Shown here: piece after piece, positions 54,400-64,000 of the stretch
How the letters are laid out: each line of letters begins with the position of its first letter
How positions within the stretch are numbered: position 1 is the first letter of the stretch
Assembly: GCF_000143415.4 (NCBI RefSeq)
Contig: NW_003314295.1
Location: 504,125 to 568,124, forward strand
Direction: 5' to 3'
Length of the DNA: 64,000 nucleotides
Origin: Selaginella moellendorffii
Lineage: Eukaryota > Streptophyta > Lycopodiopsida > Selaginellales > Selaginellaceae
Translations under genes and position numbers: made by a program
The notes under the pieces: generated by a model
Databases searched by the model: none
Seen by the model: the letters and a program-made list of their open reading frames with translations, nothing else
Told to the model about the DNA's origin: nothing

Positions 54400-55356
54400 T
54401 CCTATTATTCTCTCCGTGTTGGTTGATACAGGTTCGAGTTTGTTGCCACACGTTGTCGTCTACACTTGTGTCGTGCGGCGGAACCAGTTTTCATTTTTTA
54501 TGGCAACGGCCGTACACATGCATGTGCACGGGATGAGGTGGACCTGGTTGTGCATGTGGGCAATCTCGAGCTTGAGTTGCAGTCGTTGCGGGTGGTGCCG
54601 AGTCAAGCTTTTGACCTCATTCTTGGTATGGATTGGTTGCAGCGCAATCATGCCAAGTGTGACTTTGAGGCTTCTCCCCCTTGTCTCATACTTCCTTATG
54701 TTTCATCCATTCCTCTCACTTCCATACCTCTTCGTCCCTCTACTTCTACCTTTGCTTCCATTACTTTTGTTCCCCCACTCTTTCCTTCTGTGTTTCCATC
54801 TTGTTTTGCTTTTCCCTTTTCCGATCCCTCCGACGATCTTTGTGTTGCAGTAGTTGACCGGCTCATGAAGGAGTATTCTGATCTCTTTGAATTTGACCTA
54901 TCGTATGGGGCCAAGATTGCCACACGTCATCCGATTCCAACTGGGGATGCTAGTCCAATCAAGGTTCCTGTTCGTCGTCGGTCACCTAAGGAGATCAAGA
55001 TTTTACGAGCGAATGTCAAGGAAATGCTAGAGAAGGGTGTTATTTGGAAGTCATGGAGTCCTTGGGCATGTGAACCTCATCTTGTGACAAAGCCTAATGG
55101 GAGTATTCGTTTTTACATCGACTATCGTCCGTTAAATGAAGTGACGATCCCAGATGTGTATCCTCTTCCTCACACTGCTGATCTCTTGGATTGTCTGGGG
55201 CGAAGTCGTTGGTTCACCAAGCTAGATCTTGCTTCTGGGTATTGGCAAGTACCGATAGCCAAAGAAGATATTTCTAAGACTGCTTTTCATACACCATTTG
55301 GTTTGTACGAATTCTTGGTGATGCCTTTTGGTTTGAACAATGCTCCAGCAACTTTC
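54400..55356 (+). pseudogene. Protease and N-terminal RT of element 2
   Basis: A VDTGSSLL protease motif (about 54423) lies in a broken frame. From 54466 the frame gives DLILGMDWLQRNHAKCDF, then RT motifs IDYRPLNEVTIPDVYPLP and FLVMPFGLNNAPATF, where element 3 cuts in. Confidence 0.85.
55352..55356 (+). other. Left target-site duplication of element 3 (CTTTC)
   Basis: CTTTC directly precedes the left LTR; the same five bases at 60955-60959 follow the right LTR. Removing one copy plus the element rejoins the RT frame of element 2. Confidence 0.9.
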
Positions 55357-55742
55357 TGTCAAGACCCCCAACAAGATCAAGACTAGAAAATGCTAAAGAC
55401 AAAGAGAAAAGCTAGTGGAAACAAAGAAGAGGCCTTAGATTGGTGTTGATTCAGATTGTGGAGAAATGGAACAAGGCTAACCTATATATACTATAGGTTG
55501 ATGAAGCTCCACCACTCTTGGATTGAGGACGGCCTAAATATAGCTGAGGTCGAGGAGGCGCCACATCATCATCAAGAATATGGCTCGAGACTCAAGAATC
55601 GGGAAGTGTCTCGAGAGTCAGGAATAGGGAAGTGTCTCAAGAGTCAGGAATAGGGAAGTGTCTCGAGAGTCAGGAATGTGGTCTGCAGGTCAGGAATCCG
55701 GCGCGAGTCAGGAATGTGGCAAGAATTGGGGGATTCCTGACA
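55357..55742 (-). repeat. 3' LTR (in element sense) of element 3
   Basis: 386 bp. Contains TATATATA, and three tandem 26-nt units built on GGGAAGTGTCTCGAGAGTCA between about 55602 and 55680. Confidence 0.93.
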
Positions 55743-55753
55743 GCACCCCCTCC

Positions 55754-58700
55754 TCAAGAACGAGTGGAACGAGGATGTGAACGAGAACGAAGAGGAGGAT
55801 GAGATGAGCGGCGAGGAATGGGAGATGGAGAAAAAGAATGAGGACTGGGACGAGAAGGATAGCGGCGGTGGAAGTCCTGAACAAGGTCAGGAGAATGAAT
55901 CAGGTTGTCCGCAGGTTCCCAAGTGCGTTCCTCAGGTCCGTAAACCTTCCAGTCAACCAGATAGTAGAGTTTAGACCGTGAAATCTTGGAATCAAGGATG
56001 TCCTGAACCTCGTACTCAGACCCATCCTCGAGCTGCACTGGTGGAGGTGGAGGAATGACCCGATTTGGAATAGGACTGGGAATATAAGGCTCAAGGAGAG
56101 AGGAGTGAAAAATGGGGTGAATTTGATATGAGGAGGGAAGTGCAAGGCGATAAGTGACGGGATTAATGATGGTAGTGATAGGAAAAGGACCGAGGCGTTT
56201 GAAATCGAGTTTTGGACAGGGCCTGGTGGTGGAGATATTTCGCCTGAGGAGCCAGACTTTATCCCCAATATTGTAAGGGGGACAATCTTGACGATGGATA
56301 TTGGCAAATGTTTTGTGAGATTCCTGAGCACGATGGAGGTGGAAGGAGATGGAGTTGTGGATTTCTTGAAGGTTGGAGATAAATGCCTCAGAGCGGGGAT
56401 TTGAACGAGAGGATTCAGATGGAGAAGGAAGTGAGAGATTGAATTGGGGATTTCAGCCAGAGTTCGCAAAGAAGGGGGAAACTCGAAGAGAGGAGTGAAC
56501 AGAGTTGTTATAGGAGAACTCAGCAAGGGGAAGGATATCGAACCAGTTATCCTGATGATAGTTGATGAAGCACCTCAAGAATTGTTCCAGCGTCTGAATC
56601 GTTCGCTCGGACTGTCTATCAGTTTGAGGATGATATGCCGAAGAGAGGTTGGCCTTCACTCCAAGCAGCTGCAAAAACCGTTGCCAGAAATGAGAGATGA
56701 ACTGAGGCCCCCGATCCGAAACCACATCTATAGGAATCCCATGAAGTCGGAAAATTTCCCTGAATACCAGTTTTGCCATGTCCTCGCCCGAAAATTCCTT
56801 GGTACACGGCAAGAAGTGCGCCATCTTTGTGAAGCGATCCACCACAACTAAAATACTGTTGAAGCCTCCAGAACTCGGAAGATCACTCAAGAAATCCATG
56901 GAGATGGATTCCCAAGGACCTAAAGGGACCGGGAGGGAACGAAGCAAACCTGAAGGAAGGTGGCGAGGTACCTTATTCCGAGCACAAGTGTCACAGGAGG
57001 TAACAAAAGCTTTGATGTAGTCATCCATGTGAGGCCACCAAAAGTCCCGTCCAACTAGCTCATATGTTTTCACAATGCCGAAATGACCAGCAGTCGGGCT
57101 ATCGTGGCACGCCATCAGGACCAACCTTCGAGCATTACCTTCAGGAACGTAAAGCTGCTCCCCACGGTACAATAAGCCATCTAAGAACTCGAACTCGTCA
57201 AATCGTCGGCAATCGGGAGTCACTGGGTGTCCAGCCTGAAGATGGGTGAAAATATTGCTGGCGAGGTCATCAGATTGGAGATCGTTTCTGATTGCATCCA
57301 TCAAGGAGGAGTCCTGAGGGGCCAGGGAAATTGCCATAACTTGAAGCCGATCAGGACCGAGGATAACTTGATCCTGTTGATCGAAGGCAGGATTACCAGG
57401 CCTGAGACTGAGATAGGAGCGCCTTGAAAGAGCATTAGGAAGGCCTTGAAGCTTTCCAGGTCTGTACTTGATAACAAAGTCAAACTGACTCAGGAATTGT
57501 GCCCACCTTGCTTGATGACGGCTCAAAACTCGGGAAGTGGCAAAGTACTCGAGATTTTTATGATCCGTCCAGACTGTTGTTTGATGGCCCGCCCCCTCCA
57601 AGAAACGGCGCCACTCTCCAAAGGAATCCACGATGGCAAGGAGCTCCTTGTCGTGGATTTCGTAATTGATCTCCGCATGCTGGAATTTCCGAGAATGGAA
57701 AGCGACCGGATGAAGTTCAAGATCCGCTCCGAGTTGAGACAGCACAGCACCAATGGCAAAGTCGGAGGCGTCAGCCTCGATGAAGAAAGGTTGTGAGGAA
57801 TCAGCATGGATCAACACGGGAGCAGAACTGAATGCTGCCTTGAGTGTGTCGAAGGCGTGCTGGGCAGCAGTAGACCAAGAGAAGGGAACATACTTGCGAG
57901 TGAGATGCGTGAGAGGAAGGACAATGTCAGAGTAGTGATCAATGAATTTGCGGTAGAAGTTGGCGAAGCCAAGGAAAACCTGAACGTCCGACATTGATTG
58001 TGGAGGCTCCCACTCGAGAATAGTCTTGACTTTGGCAGGATCCATCGTGATACCTTCAGGAGTGACAATGTACCCAAGGAACTCCACAGACTGCTGATCG
58101 AAGGAACATTTCTCAAGCTTCGTGTATAGGCCGTGTTCTCGCAGCTTCGCCAGCACCTTACGTACATGTTCGTCGTGCTCCTCCTGAGTTCTTGAGTAGA
58201 TGAGGATGTCATCGAGGTAGACGATCACCATCTGATCAAGAAACTCCCGAAAGACGTCGTTCGCCATGTGTTGGAAAACTACGGGAGCATTTGTCAAGCC
58301 AAATGGCATGACAGTGTACTCGAAGTGGCCATAGCGGGTTCGGAATGCAGTCTTCCATTCATCACCAGGCCGGATCTGGATCAGGTTGTATGCGCCACGG
58401 AGGTCAATCTTGGTGAAGAAGCGGGCACCGCCGAGGCGTTCCAATAGGTCCGAGATCAGGGGCAGCGGATAACGGTTCCGAACAGTCACCTTGTTCAAAC
58501 CTCGGTAATCGATGACTAGCCGCAAACTCCCATCCTTCTTTTTGACAAAGAAGACAGGCGTGCCAGCCGGGGACTGCGAATGTTGAATGAACCCTGAGGC
58601 AAGGTTCTCATCCACGTACTCTTTGAGGGCCTTAAGCTCGGACGGGGATAACCCGTAGATAGGCCCCCACGGAGGCGACGCTCCTTCCTGTAAATCAATG

Positions 58701-59593
58701 GGACAGTCATAAGGCCAATGAGCAGGCAGTACACTAGCTTTTTTCTTGTCAAACACATCCCCAAAATCATGATACTTCTCAGGAAGACTAACAGGAAAAA
58801 CATGCAAAGCAAAAAGGAAAATAGATTCTTCATGAAGGAGTTCTTTCATAGTGATTGTGGAGATAGGAGGAGGTGTACGACTAAATGGAATGATGAGACG
58901 AGGATACTGTCCAGTGTAAGATGGAAGAGAGGAAAAAGAAGAGGATGAAAACTTCGTAGAGTCAAGAACAGAACCCCGACTTGAGTTTAGGGAACTTTTC
59001 CTGATTCGGACTTGATGAACACCAGGGGAAGCCGTGGGAGATGGTGATGTGGGAGAGATGAGCTGTAAGTCCTTCCAACAAATCTGAGGCTGATGTAGTT
59101 GGAACCAAGGAAGACCGAGCACCACAGAGGAGGACTTGCTGTTGATGATGTTGAAGGCGATATCGGTGACGGTGGACCCGATGTGTACTCGAACGGGCAA
59201 CGTTTCCCTAAGTCCAGAAGATGGAGACACAAAATGCCCGCCGATGCCTTCAACCCTCAGATCCCGTATGGTAGGAGAAAGAGGAACGTGATGTCGGGCA
59301 GCAAAGTCCGTGTCCATGAAGCAGGAAGTTGCACCCGAGTCCAGTAGCGCCAAAGCCTTGAGTCCTGATTGTCCGGTGAAAGAAAGGAGACATGGGACGC
59401 GGAAGTTGCGGGAATTGGTGGTGGCTTTGATGAAAGGTGGTGAGGAGCTTGATAAGGAAGAAAAGTGATTTTTATTTGGGGAGTCCAAACAGACAGCTCC
59501 TACTCTGTTTGGACAGGGTCGTTTCCCGACTGCAACAGAGGTGGACTTTGAGGCAGAGTGAACTCGACCAATCGGGGAGGCTTCCTGGGACAC
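55754..59593 (-). CDS. pol of element 3: protease, RT, RNase H, integrase, chromodomain (one premature stop)
   Basis: Entered by -1 frameshift at 59527-59521, so codons upstream of that point (to 59593) are only open frame. In order: protease LALLDSGATSCFMD; RT with RLVIDYRGLNKVTVRNRYPLP and active site VIVYLDDILIYS; RNase H with EADASDFAIGAVLS, HDKELLAIV and TDHKNLEYF; integrase zinc region HDSPTAGHFG...CDTC; integrase core with SMDFLSDLP, VSDRGPQF and a catalytic Glu in RQSERTIQ, so DDE is complete; then GDKVWLLRRN and a chromodomain (EVQDILDSKISRSKLYYLVDWKVYG). A TGA at 56455-56453 interrupts the integrase C-terminal region; otherwise the frame is open for about 1280 codons. Loss of activity may rest on that one codon, unless it is suppressed. 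Confidence 0.92.
59483..59527 (-). promoter_or_regulatory. Programmed -1 ribosomal frameshift signal between gag and pol
   Basis: On the minus strand the slippery heptamer G-GGA-AAC (59527-59521) is in the correct gag phase. A 6-nt spacer and a perfect 11-bp stem follow (59514-59504 pairing with 59493-59483, core GTCCAAACAG/CTGTTTGGAC) with a 10-nt loop. The gag stop (59502-59500) lies in the stem-loop. Slippage by -1 leads exactly into the pol frame. Confidence 0.8.
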
Positions 59594-60477
59594 ACAGCTG
59601 CTTTGTGATTAGGATCAGCACAGTAGAGGCAAAGATTATGAGATATTCGACGTTGCCTCTCAGCAGGACTCAACTTCCCTCTAATGAGTCGGGGAGTACC
59701 AGAAATATCCATTGGGACCGGAGTAGTAGGTTCAGGACTATGCCCCGAAGACTCAAGCTGGGATTCCTGAGTCTGGGACAGAAAAACAGCGGCGCGGCGA
59801 CTTTCCTGACGACGTTCAAAGAGACGATTGTCACATCGAACAGCTTTGTTGATGGCGTCCGACAGATCCTTGGGATCCTCCATAGTGAGCAACAAATCCT
59901 TGACACCGTTGTTGAGGCCGAAACGAAATTGGTCAATCAGGGCCTGCTCATCCCACTGAGTGTCCAAGGCAAGGAGTTGGAACTCTGCAGCGTAGATTGA
60001 GGCAGGACGAGACCCCTGAGAGAGACGTCTCATCTTTGTGGTAGCAGCCCGAACCCGATCCGTCTCGCCAAAACATGCTTCGAGCTTCTCTTTGAACAAT
60101 TGAAGATCCATCAGCTCCGGAACCACGACCCCTTTCATGCTCTTCTCCAGAAGAGGAGAAAACCATGACAAAGCTGCACCCTCAAGCAACGTCCCAATCG
60201 CGCCGATTTGAGACTCGGGAGTGGGGTACCGCCGATGTTGAAGTGCAAAGATCAGCTCCATTTGGTTCAAAAATCCACGAAGCTCCGAACGCTTGCCTGA
60301 AAATTTCGCCGGGAAACTCACCTTCGGTTCAGGAACTTTGTTGGATCCTTGAGCCGAAAGTGAAGCAAGCTCCTGCTGCATGCGAAGAAGGGTCGCCTTC
60401 AGCTCGGTATTCTCAGACTGGATTTTTGCAAGGACTTCGGCAAAGAAATCAGGATGGCTTGGAGACTCCATTGGCAA
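59500..60477 (-). CDS. gag of element 3, 325 aa
   Basis: Structural capsid-like protein: a helical N-terminus (AKIQSENTELKATLLRMQQ), gag core (RSELRGFLNQMELIF, ALSWFSPLLEK), and a complete zinc knuckle C-L-Y-C-A-D-P-N-H-K-A-A-V-C near the end. The ATG at 60477 is the first in frame after the leader. Overlaps pol in the -1 frame. Confidence 0.9.
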   Translation of the reverse strand: MPMESPSHPDFFAEVLAKIQSENTELKATLLRMQQELASLSAQGSNKVPEPKVSFPAKFSGKRSELRGFLNQMELIFALQHRRYPTPESQIGAIGTLLEGAALSWFSPLLEKSMKGVVVPELMDLQLFKEKLEACFGETDRVRAATTKMRRLSQGSRPASIYAAEFQLLALDTQWDEQALIDQFRFGLNNGVKDLLLTMEDPKDLSDAINKAVRCDNRLFERRQESRRAAVFLSQTQESQLESSGHSPEPTTPVPMDISGTPRLIRGKLSPAERQRRISHNLCLYCADPNHKAAVCPRKPPRLVEFTLPQSPPLLQSGNDPVQTE

Positions 60478-60551
60478 GAAGAAAGAAAAGAAAGGGGGAA
60501 AAAGACAAAAGCAATCAAATAATCAAAACGAGCTAAAAGAAAAGCAAAAAG

Positions 60552-60566
60552 CACAATCTGAATCAA
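60552..60566 (-). other. Candidate self-priming primer-binding site of element 3
   Basis: On the minus strand TTGATTCAGATTGTG begins 2 nt after the LTR end. It does not start TGG as tRNA-primed sites do. It is the exact 15-nt complement of CACAATCTGAATCAA, which in the same LTR begins at 60672, 30 nt downstream of the TATATATA at 60702-60695, i.e. at the expected RNA 5' end. Confidence 0.65.
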
Positions 60567-60568
60567 AC

Positions 60569-60954
60569 TGTCAAGACCCCCAAGAAGATCAAGACTAGAA
60601 AATGCTAAAGACAAAGAGAAAAACTAGTGGAAACAAAGAAGAGGCCTTAGACTAGTGTTGATTCAGATTGTGGAGAAATGGAACAAGGCTAACCTATATA
60701 TACTATAGGTTGATGAAGCTCCACCACTCTTGGATCGAGGACGGCCTAAATATAGCTGAGGTCAAGGAGGCGCCACATCATCATCAGGAATATGGCTCGA
60801 GACTCAAGAATCGGGAAGTGTCTCGAGAGTCAGGAATAGGGAAGTGTCTCGAGAGTTAGGAATAGGGAAGTGTCTCGAGAGTCAAGAATGTGGTCTGCAG
60901 GTCAGGAATCCGGCGAGAGTCAGGAATGTGGCAAGAATTGGGGGATTCCTGACA
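60569..60954 (-). repeat. 5' LTR (in element sense) of element 3
   Basis: 386 bp, ends TGTCA/TGACA. The promoter TATATATA at 60702-60695 (minus) places transcription start near 60672. Contains the same 26-nt tandem units at about 60814-60892. Confidence 0.93.
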
Positions 60955-62009
60955 CTTTCCAGCGGATGATGGACGAGGTTCTTTGCGATATGCCGAAGGT
61001 GACTGCTGACTTCATTGATAATGTCTTGATCCACTCAAAGGGGACGTGGGAGGAGCACATTCGTGATGTTTGTAAAGTGTTGGATCGGCTACGCAACGTT
61101 GGTTTAAAGCTGAAGCAGTCAAAGTGCGTGTTTGGGTCCAAGGACACAACTTATCTTGGGTACCGTATTTCTCGTGAGGGTTTGCAAGTTGATCCTGACA
61201 AACTTATGGCTGTTCTAAAGTTCCTTACTCCGAAGTGTGTGAATGATGTGCAGCGCTTCTTGGGTAAGGTGCAGTATCTCGGTCGTTTTGTGGATCATCT
61301 TTCCGATTGCACTACACCATTGCGAGCATTGCTGAAGTCATCAACGTCATCTTTCATCTGGTCTCCGGATTGTGAGCGGGCGTTTGTGGATCTCAAAGAG
61401 CTATTGACGACTCCTTTGGTTTTGGCATATCCTGACTACACTCGACCTTTTATTTTGCGCATGGATGCTTCTGACATTGGTCTTGGAGGTGTGTTGATGC
61501 AAGAGAGCTCGAGTGTGCCTAGTTAGTGCCATTCCATTGCATACATAAGCCGTACATTACAACTAGCGGAGATGAACTACTCCACGACAGAGAAGGAGTG
61601 TTTAGTAGCAGTCTGGGGTTTTGAGAAACTTCATACATATCTACATGGTTCTCGGATGTTATTTGAAGGTGACCATGCTGCTGTTACTTCATTATTGAAA
61701 CGGAAGAACCTGGTTGGTCGTACGGCTCGATGGGCTTTGAAGCTTCAGATATATGATTTCGATGTTGTTCATCGCCCAGGGAGTTCTATGGCTAATGCTG
61801 ATGCCCTTTCTCGAGCTCCTCTTCCTTCTCCACTCACTTCTCATGTTTCTGACGAACCTGTTGTTCCAGCATCTGTGGATTTTCTAGATGAGGATTCTGT
61901 GCTGTCGGTGGTTGCTGTCCTTGATGTTCAGTGTCCACAAGACGCAGAGCAAGATCTACCTTCTCTTAATGAGGTTCGCGAGGCTAAAAATATTGAGCCG
62001 TGGATTTGA
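60955..62009 (+). pseudogene. C-terminal RT and RNase H of element 2
   Basis: Resumes after element 3 at TFQRMMDEVL. The RT active site is degenerate (DFIDNVLIHS instead of Y-x-D-D). The frame then gives GLKLKQSKCVFG, LGYRISREGLQVD and an RNase H start MDASDIGLGGVL, a stop at about 61523, then NYSTTEKECLVAVWGFEKLH in RNase H, and a stop at 62007. Confidence 0.87.
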
Positions 62010-63320
62010 AGGCTTCGAGATGGGTTTGAGAATCCTGCCTCACTTGCTGATGACTTGCCTTTCCGGCATTTACATTCTCAATATTGCTTTGAAGATGGCC
62101 TTCTTTATTTTGTGGGGACGGATCTTGATGATCATTTACGGCTGGTGGTGCCTTCGGTGTTTATTCCGCGGTTTCTCCATGCCTACCATGATTCTCCTGT
62201 TCTAGGTGGGCATATAGGACACCGTCGTGTCACCGAGAAGCTACACAGGTCTTTCTATTGGCCGGAGATGCGACGTGATATTATCCGGTATGTGCATAAC
62301 TGTGTTTGGTGCCAAGCTCGTAATACTCCCCTTCGTGCTGCGGAAGGACGGTTGGAGTCAATTGTGGTTTCCCATCCGTTTGAGTTAGTGGCGTTTGATC
62401 TTATGGGACCTTTTCCACGGTCGACTGCTAGCAATGAGTATGTTATTATTGCTTCTGACTACTTGATTCGTTGGGTGGAAGTTGGTGCTTTTGCTAGCGC
62501 TTCTGCAACTGCTGTTGGCTACTTCCTCCTCAATCGAGTGGTGTTCCAGCATTCTTGTCCAGAGCGGATTCTTTCGGATAATGGTCCCGCATTTATGGCT
62601 GAGGCATTTCATGTTTTGACGTCTCGGTTGGGGATACGCCACACTTTCACGAGTGCTTATCATCCACAATCAGACGGTTTGGTGGAACGGCTCGTCCGGA
62701 CATTCAAAGGGATGATTGCGAAGTATGTGAACTTTCAGCATTCGGATTGGGATGGTTACTTGCCGTCTCTTTGGTATGCATATGTTACAGGGGTGCAGAG
62801 TTCTGTTGGTGCTTCACCATAAAAACTCCTATATGGTCATGATTCAATATTACCAATGGAGTTGGGTTTACCTTCGCGATTGCCATGAGCTACCGATGCT
62901 AGATCATGGGATCAGTATTTGACGAGCATTCTTCCACTTGTCCGAGCAGAGTCTGCTGAACACTTAGGCCGCGTACAAGTGGGACAACAACGGTGCTACA
63001 ACTCCCATCATCGTCCACCTACGGAGTACAAAGTGGATGATTTGGTGTTAGTTCATTTTCCCCATCTTACGGTATGTGGTTTATCTAAGGGGCTTCTTGC
63101 GCAATAGAAAGGACCGTATCGGGTGTTGCGGCAAGTTGGACCACAAGTTTATGAGGTTCGGTATGACGTTCAACAGGCCGATCCTCCAGAGATTGTGCAT
63201 GTGCAGCGGTTGAAACGCTTCGTACAAAGGGATCAGGAGGAGTTTATACCACCTACAGATCCACCAATGCCTCCTCCTGACGTTCCTCCGGATCCCGGCC
63301 CATCTTCAAGAGAACCTTGA
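62010..63320 (+). pseudogene. Integrase and C-terminus of element 2
   Basis: The H2C2 region (GHIGHRRVTEKLHRSFYWPEM, C-V-W-C) and integrase core 62055-62822 keep D, D and E (AFDLMGPFP, LSDNGPAF, DGLVERLV). A stop at 62819, and others at 62888 and 63105, break the frame. The end is Pro/Asp-rich (PPTDPPMPPPD) without chromodomain. Confidence 0.87.
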
Positions 63321-63352
63321 TGGCCTTCCATTATCCCGAGAGGAGGGGATGA

Positions 63353-63527
63353 TGTGAGGGCCAAGTGTACGGTTACGATGCCGTATACTAATATTAGCGT
63401 AGTGGGATTTTGGTAGCCGTCAAATTAGTTTCAATCTGGACCACTTGCTCCTGTATATAAGCTAGGGTTTTTGGGCTAATTAATATGCACATTTCTGTAT
63501 TCCCTTTCCATATTCCATGCACTCACA
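63353..63527 (+). repeat. 3' LTR of element 2
   Basis: 175 bp, same length as the 5' LTR and identical over long stretches, TGTGAG...CTCACA. Confidence 0.93.
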
Positions 63528-63959
63528 AATCTAAATATTTTTCTATCAAATTTTATAAAAACAATTTGAAATAATAATTAGATTTTAACAATTCGACTCT
63601 ATATGGTAGTAGATTTACTTTGTTTTAATATAGCACTAATAAAAGCTGACATTTCCTTGACTATATAGTGGTTAGTTCTTTTTTGATTCATCATCCCTCT
63701 TAGGGTATGCTATGCCTCTCCAAACAGTAGTTGATTGATTGTAATGCCAAAAGTTTGCACCTCTAATTGCATTTTTTGCTTAGATGAATCTAATAAAATC
63801 TAAACCTTAAAATCTTAAATGTTAATTAAATAAAAGATATTTTATTTTTTAAATTACGTTTATTTAAACTGTAAAGGACCAATAAGTAAATAATTTTAAA
63901 TTTTATTTTATCTAAATTTAAAATATTTTGTTTAAAATATAGGTGTGTATGTATGTATG

Positions 63960-64000
<41 letters not shown>
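63528..64000. other. AT-rich right flank ending in microsatellites
   Basis: No gene seen. (GTAT)n at about 63945-63963 runs into (AT)n from 63966 to the window end. Confidence 0.7.

Larger units (their letters stand above)
55357..60954 (-). mobile_element. Young Gypsy chromovirus 3 (sushi/Tf1-like), nearly intact, minus strand
   Basis: 5.6-kb element with 386-bp LTRs (55357-55742 and 60569-60954), ends TGTCA...TGACA, exact 5-bp target duplication CTTTC. On the minus strand: primer site, gag, -1 frameshift, then protease, RT, RNase H, integrase and chromodomain in one frame with a single TGA at 56455-56453, and a purine tract (GAGGAGGGGGTGC) next to the downstream LTR. LTRs differ at about ten positions, all transitions as far as I counted. 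Domain wording resembles fungal and vertebrate sushi/Tf1/Tcn1-type chromoviruses more than the usual plant clades. Confidence 0.93.
52886..63527 (+). mobile_element. Gypsy-type LTR retrotransposon 2 (decayed, split by element 3)
   Basis: Two 175-bp LTRs (52886-53060 and 63353-63527) with the inverted ends TGTGAG...CTCACA bound gag, protease, RT, RNase H and integrase in Gypsy order. RT is interrupted at 55356/60955 by element 3. There is no chromodomain: the C-terminus is Pro/Asp-rich. A purine tract GAGAGGAGGGGATGA precedes the 3' LTR. The host target duplication is imperfect (GAATT versus AATCT). Inactive. Confidence 0.92.

Noticed and set aside
55602-55680. CRISPR-like repeat array
   Set aside because: Directly adjacent 26-nt units with no unique spacers, inside an LTR of a plant retrotransposon.

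Overview
The window reads as nuclear DNA of a non-seed land plant, most probably the lycophyte Selaginella moellendorffii. This is inferred from three things: very short introns (48 to 62 nt wherever I could resolve both ends), many intron-poor PPR genes, and three copies of a microbial-type terpene synthase (MTPSL), a class known from Selaginella and other non-seed plants. I could not search a database, so the species is an inference.

Layout. About 0.8-15.5 kb is gene-dense and GC-balanced. It holds an acidic protein ending in a CaaX box, a UDP-glycosyltransferase, an S-motif PPR protein, an EF-hand protein that diverges from an F-box/WD40 gene across a 151-bp promoter, an NT-C2 protein on the minus strand, a DUF1644 zinc-finger protein and a P-class PPR protein. 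From 12.9 to 46.4 kb a four-gene block (P-class PPR, MTPSL, S-motif PPR, phosphopantothenate-cysteine ligase) is present three times in different states of decay. The P-class and S-motif PPR genes are intact only in block 1, the CoA-pathway ligase only in block 2, and the terpene synthase is readable in all three. In block 2 it appears to need a newly formed 58-nt intron. AT-rich gag-bearing repeats, PPR fragments in both orientations, a SINE-like insertion and a 7.3-kb Gypsy chromovirus lie between and inside the blocks.

From about 46.4 to 52.9 kb I see only AT-rich repeat remnants. From 52.9 to 63.5 kb a decayed Gypsy element with 175-bp LTRs is split by a young, nearly intact, oppositely oriented chromovirus with 386-bp LTRs and an exact 5-bp target duplication. 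The young element carries what looks like a complete -1 ribosomal frameshift signal between gag and pol. Its primer-binding site matches no obvious tRNA end but is complementary over 15 nt to its own predicted RNA 5' end, which suggests Tf1/sushi-type self-priming.

The most interesting items are the intron-birth candidate in the second terpene synthase, the unequal decay of the triplicated block, and the self-priming and frameshifting retrotransposon. All three can be tested with RNA data and genome-wide comparison.
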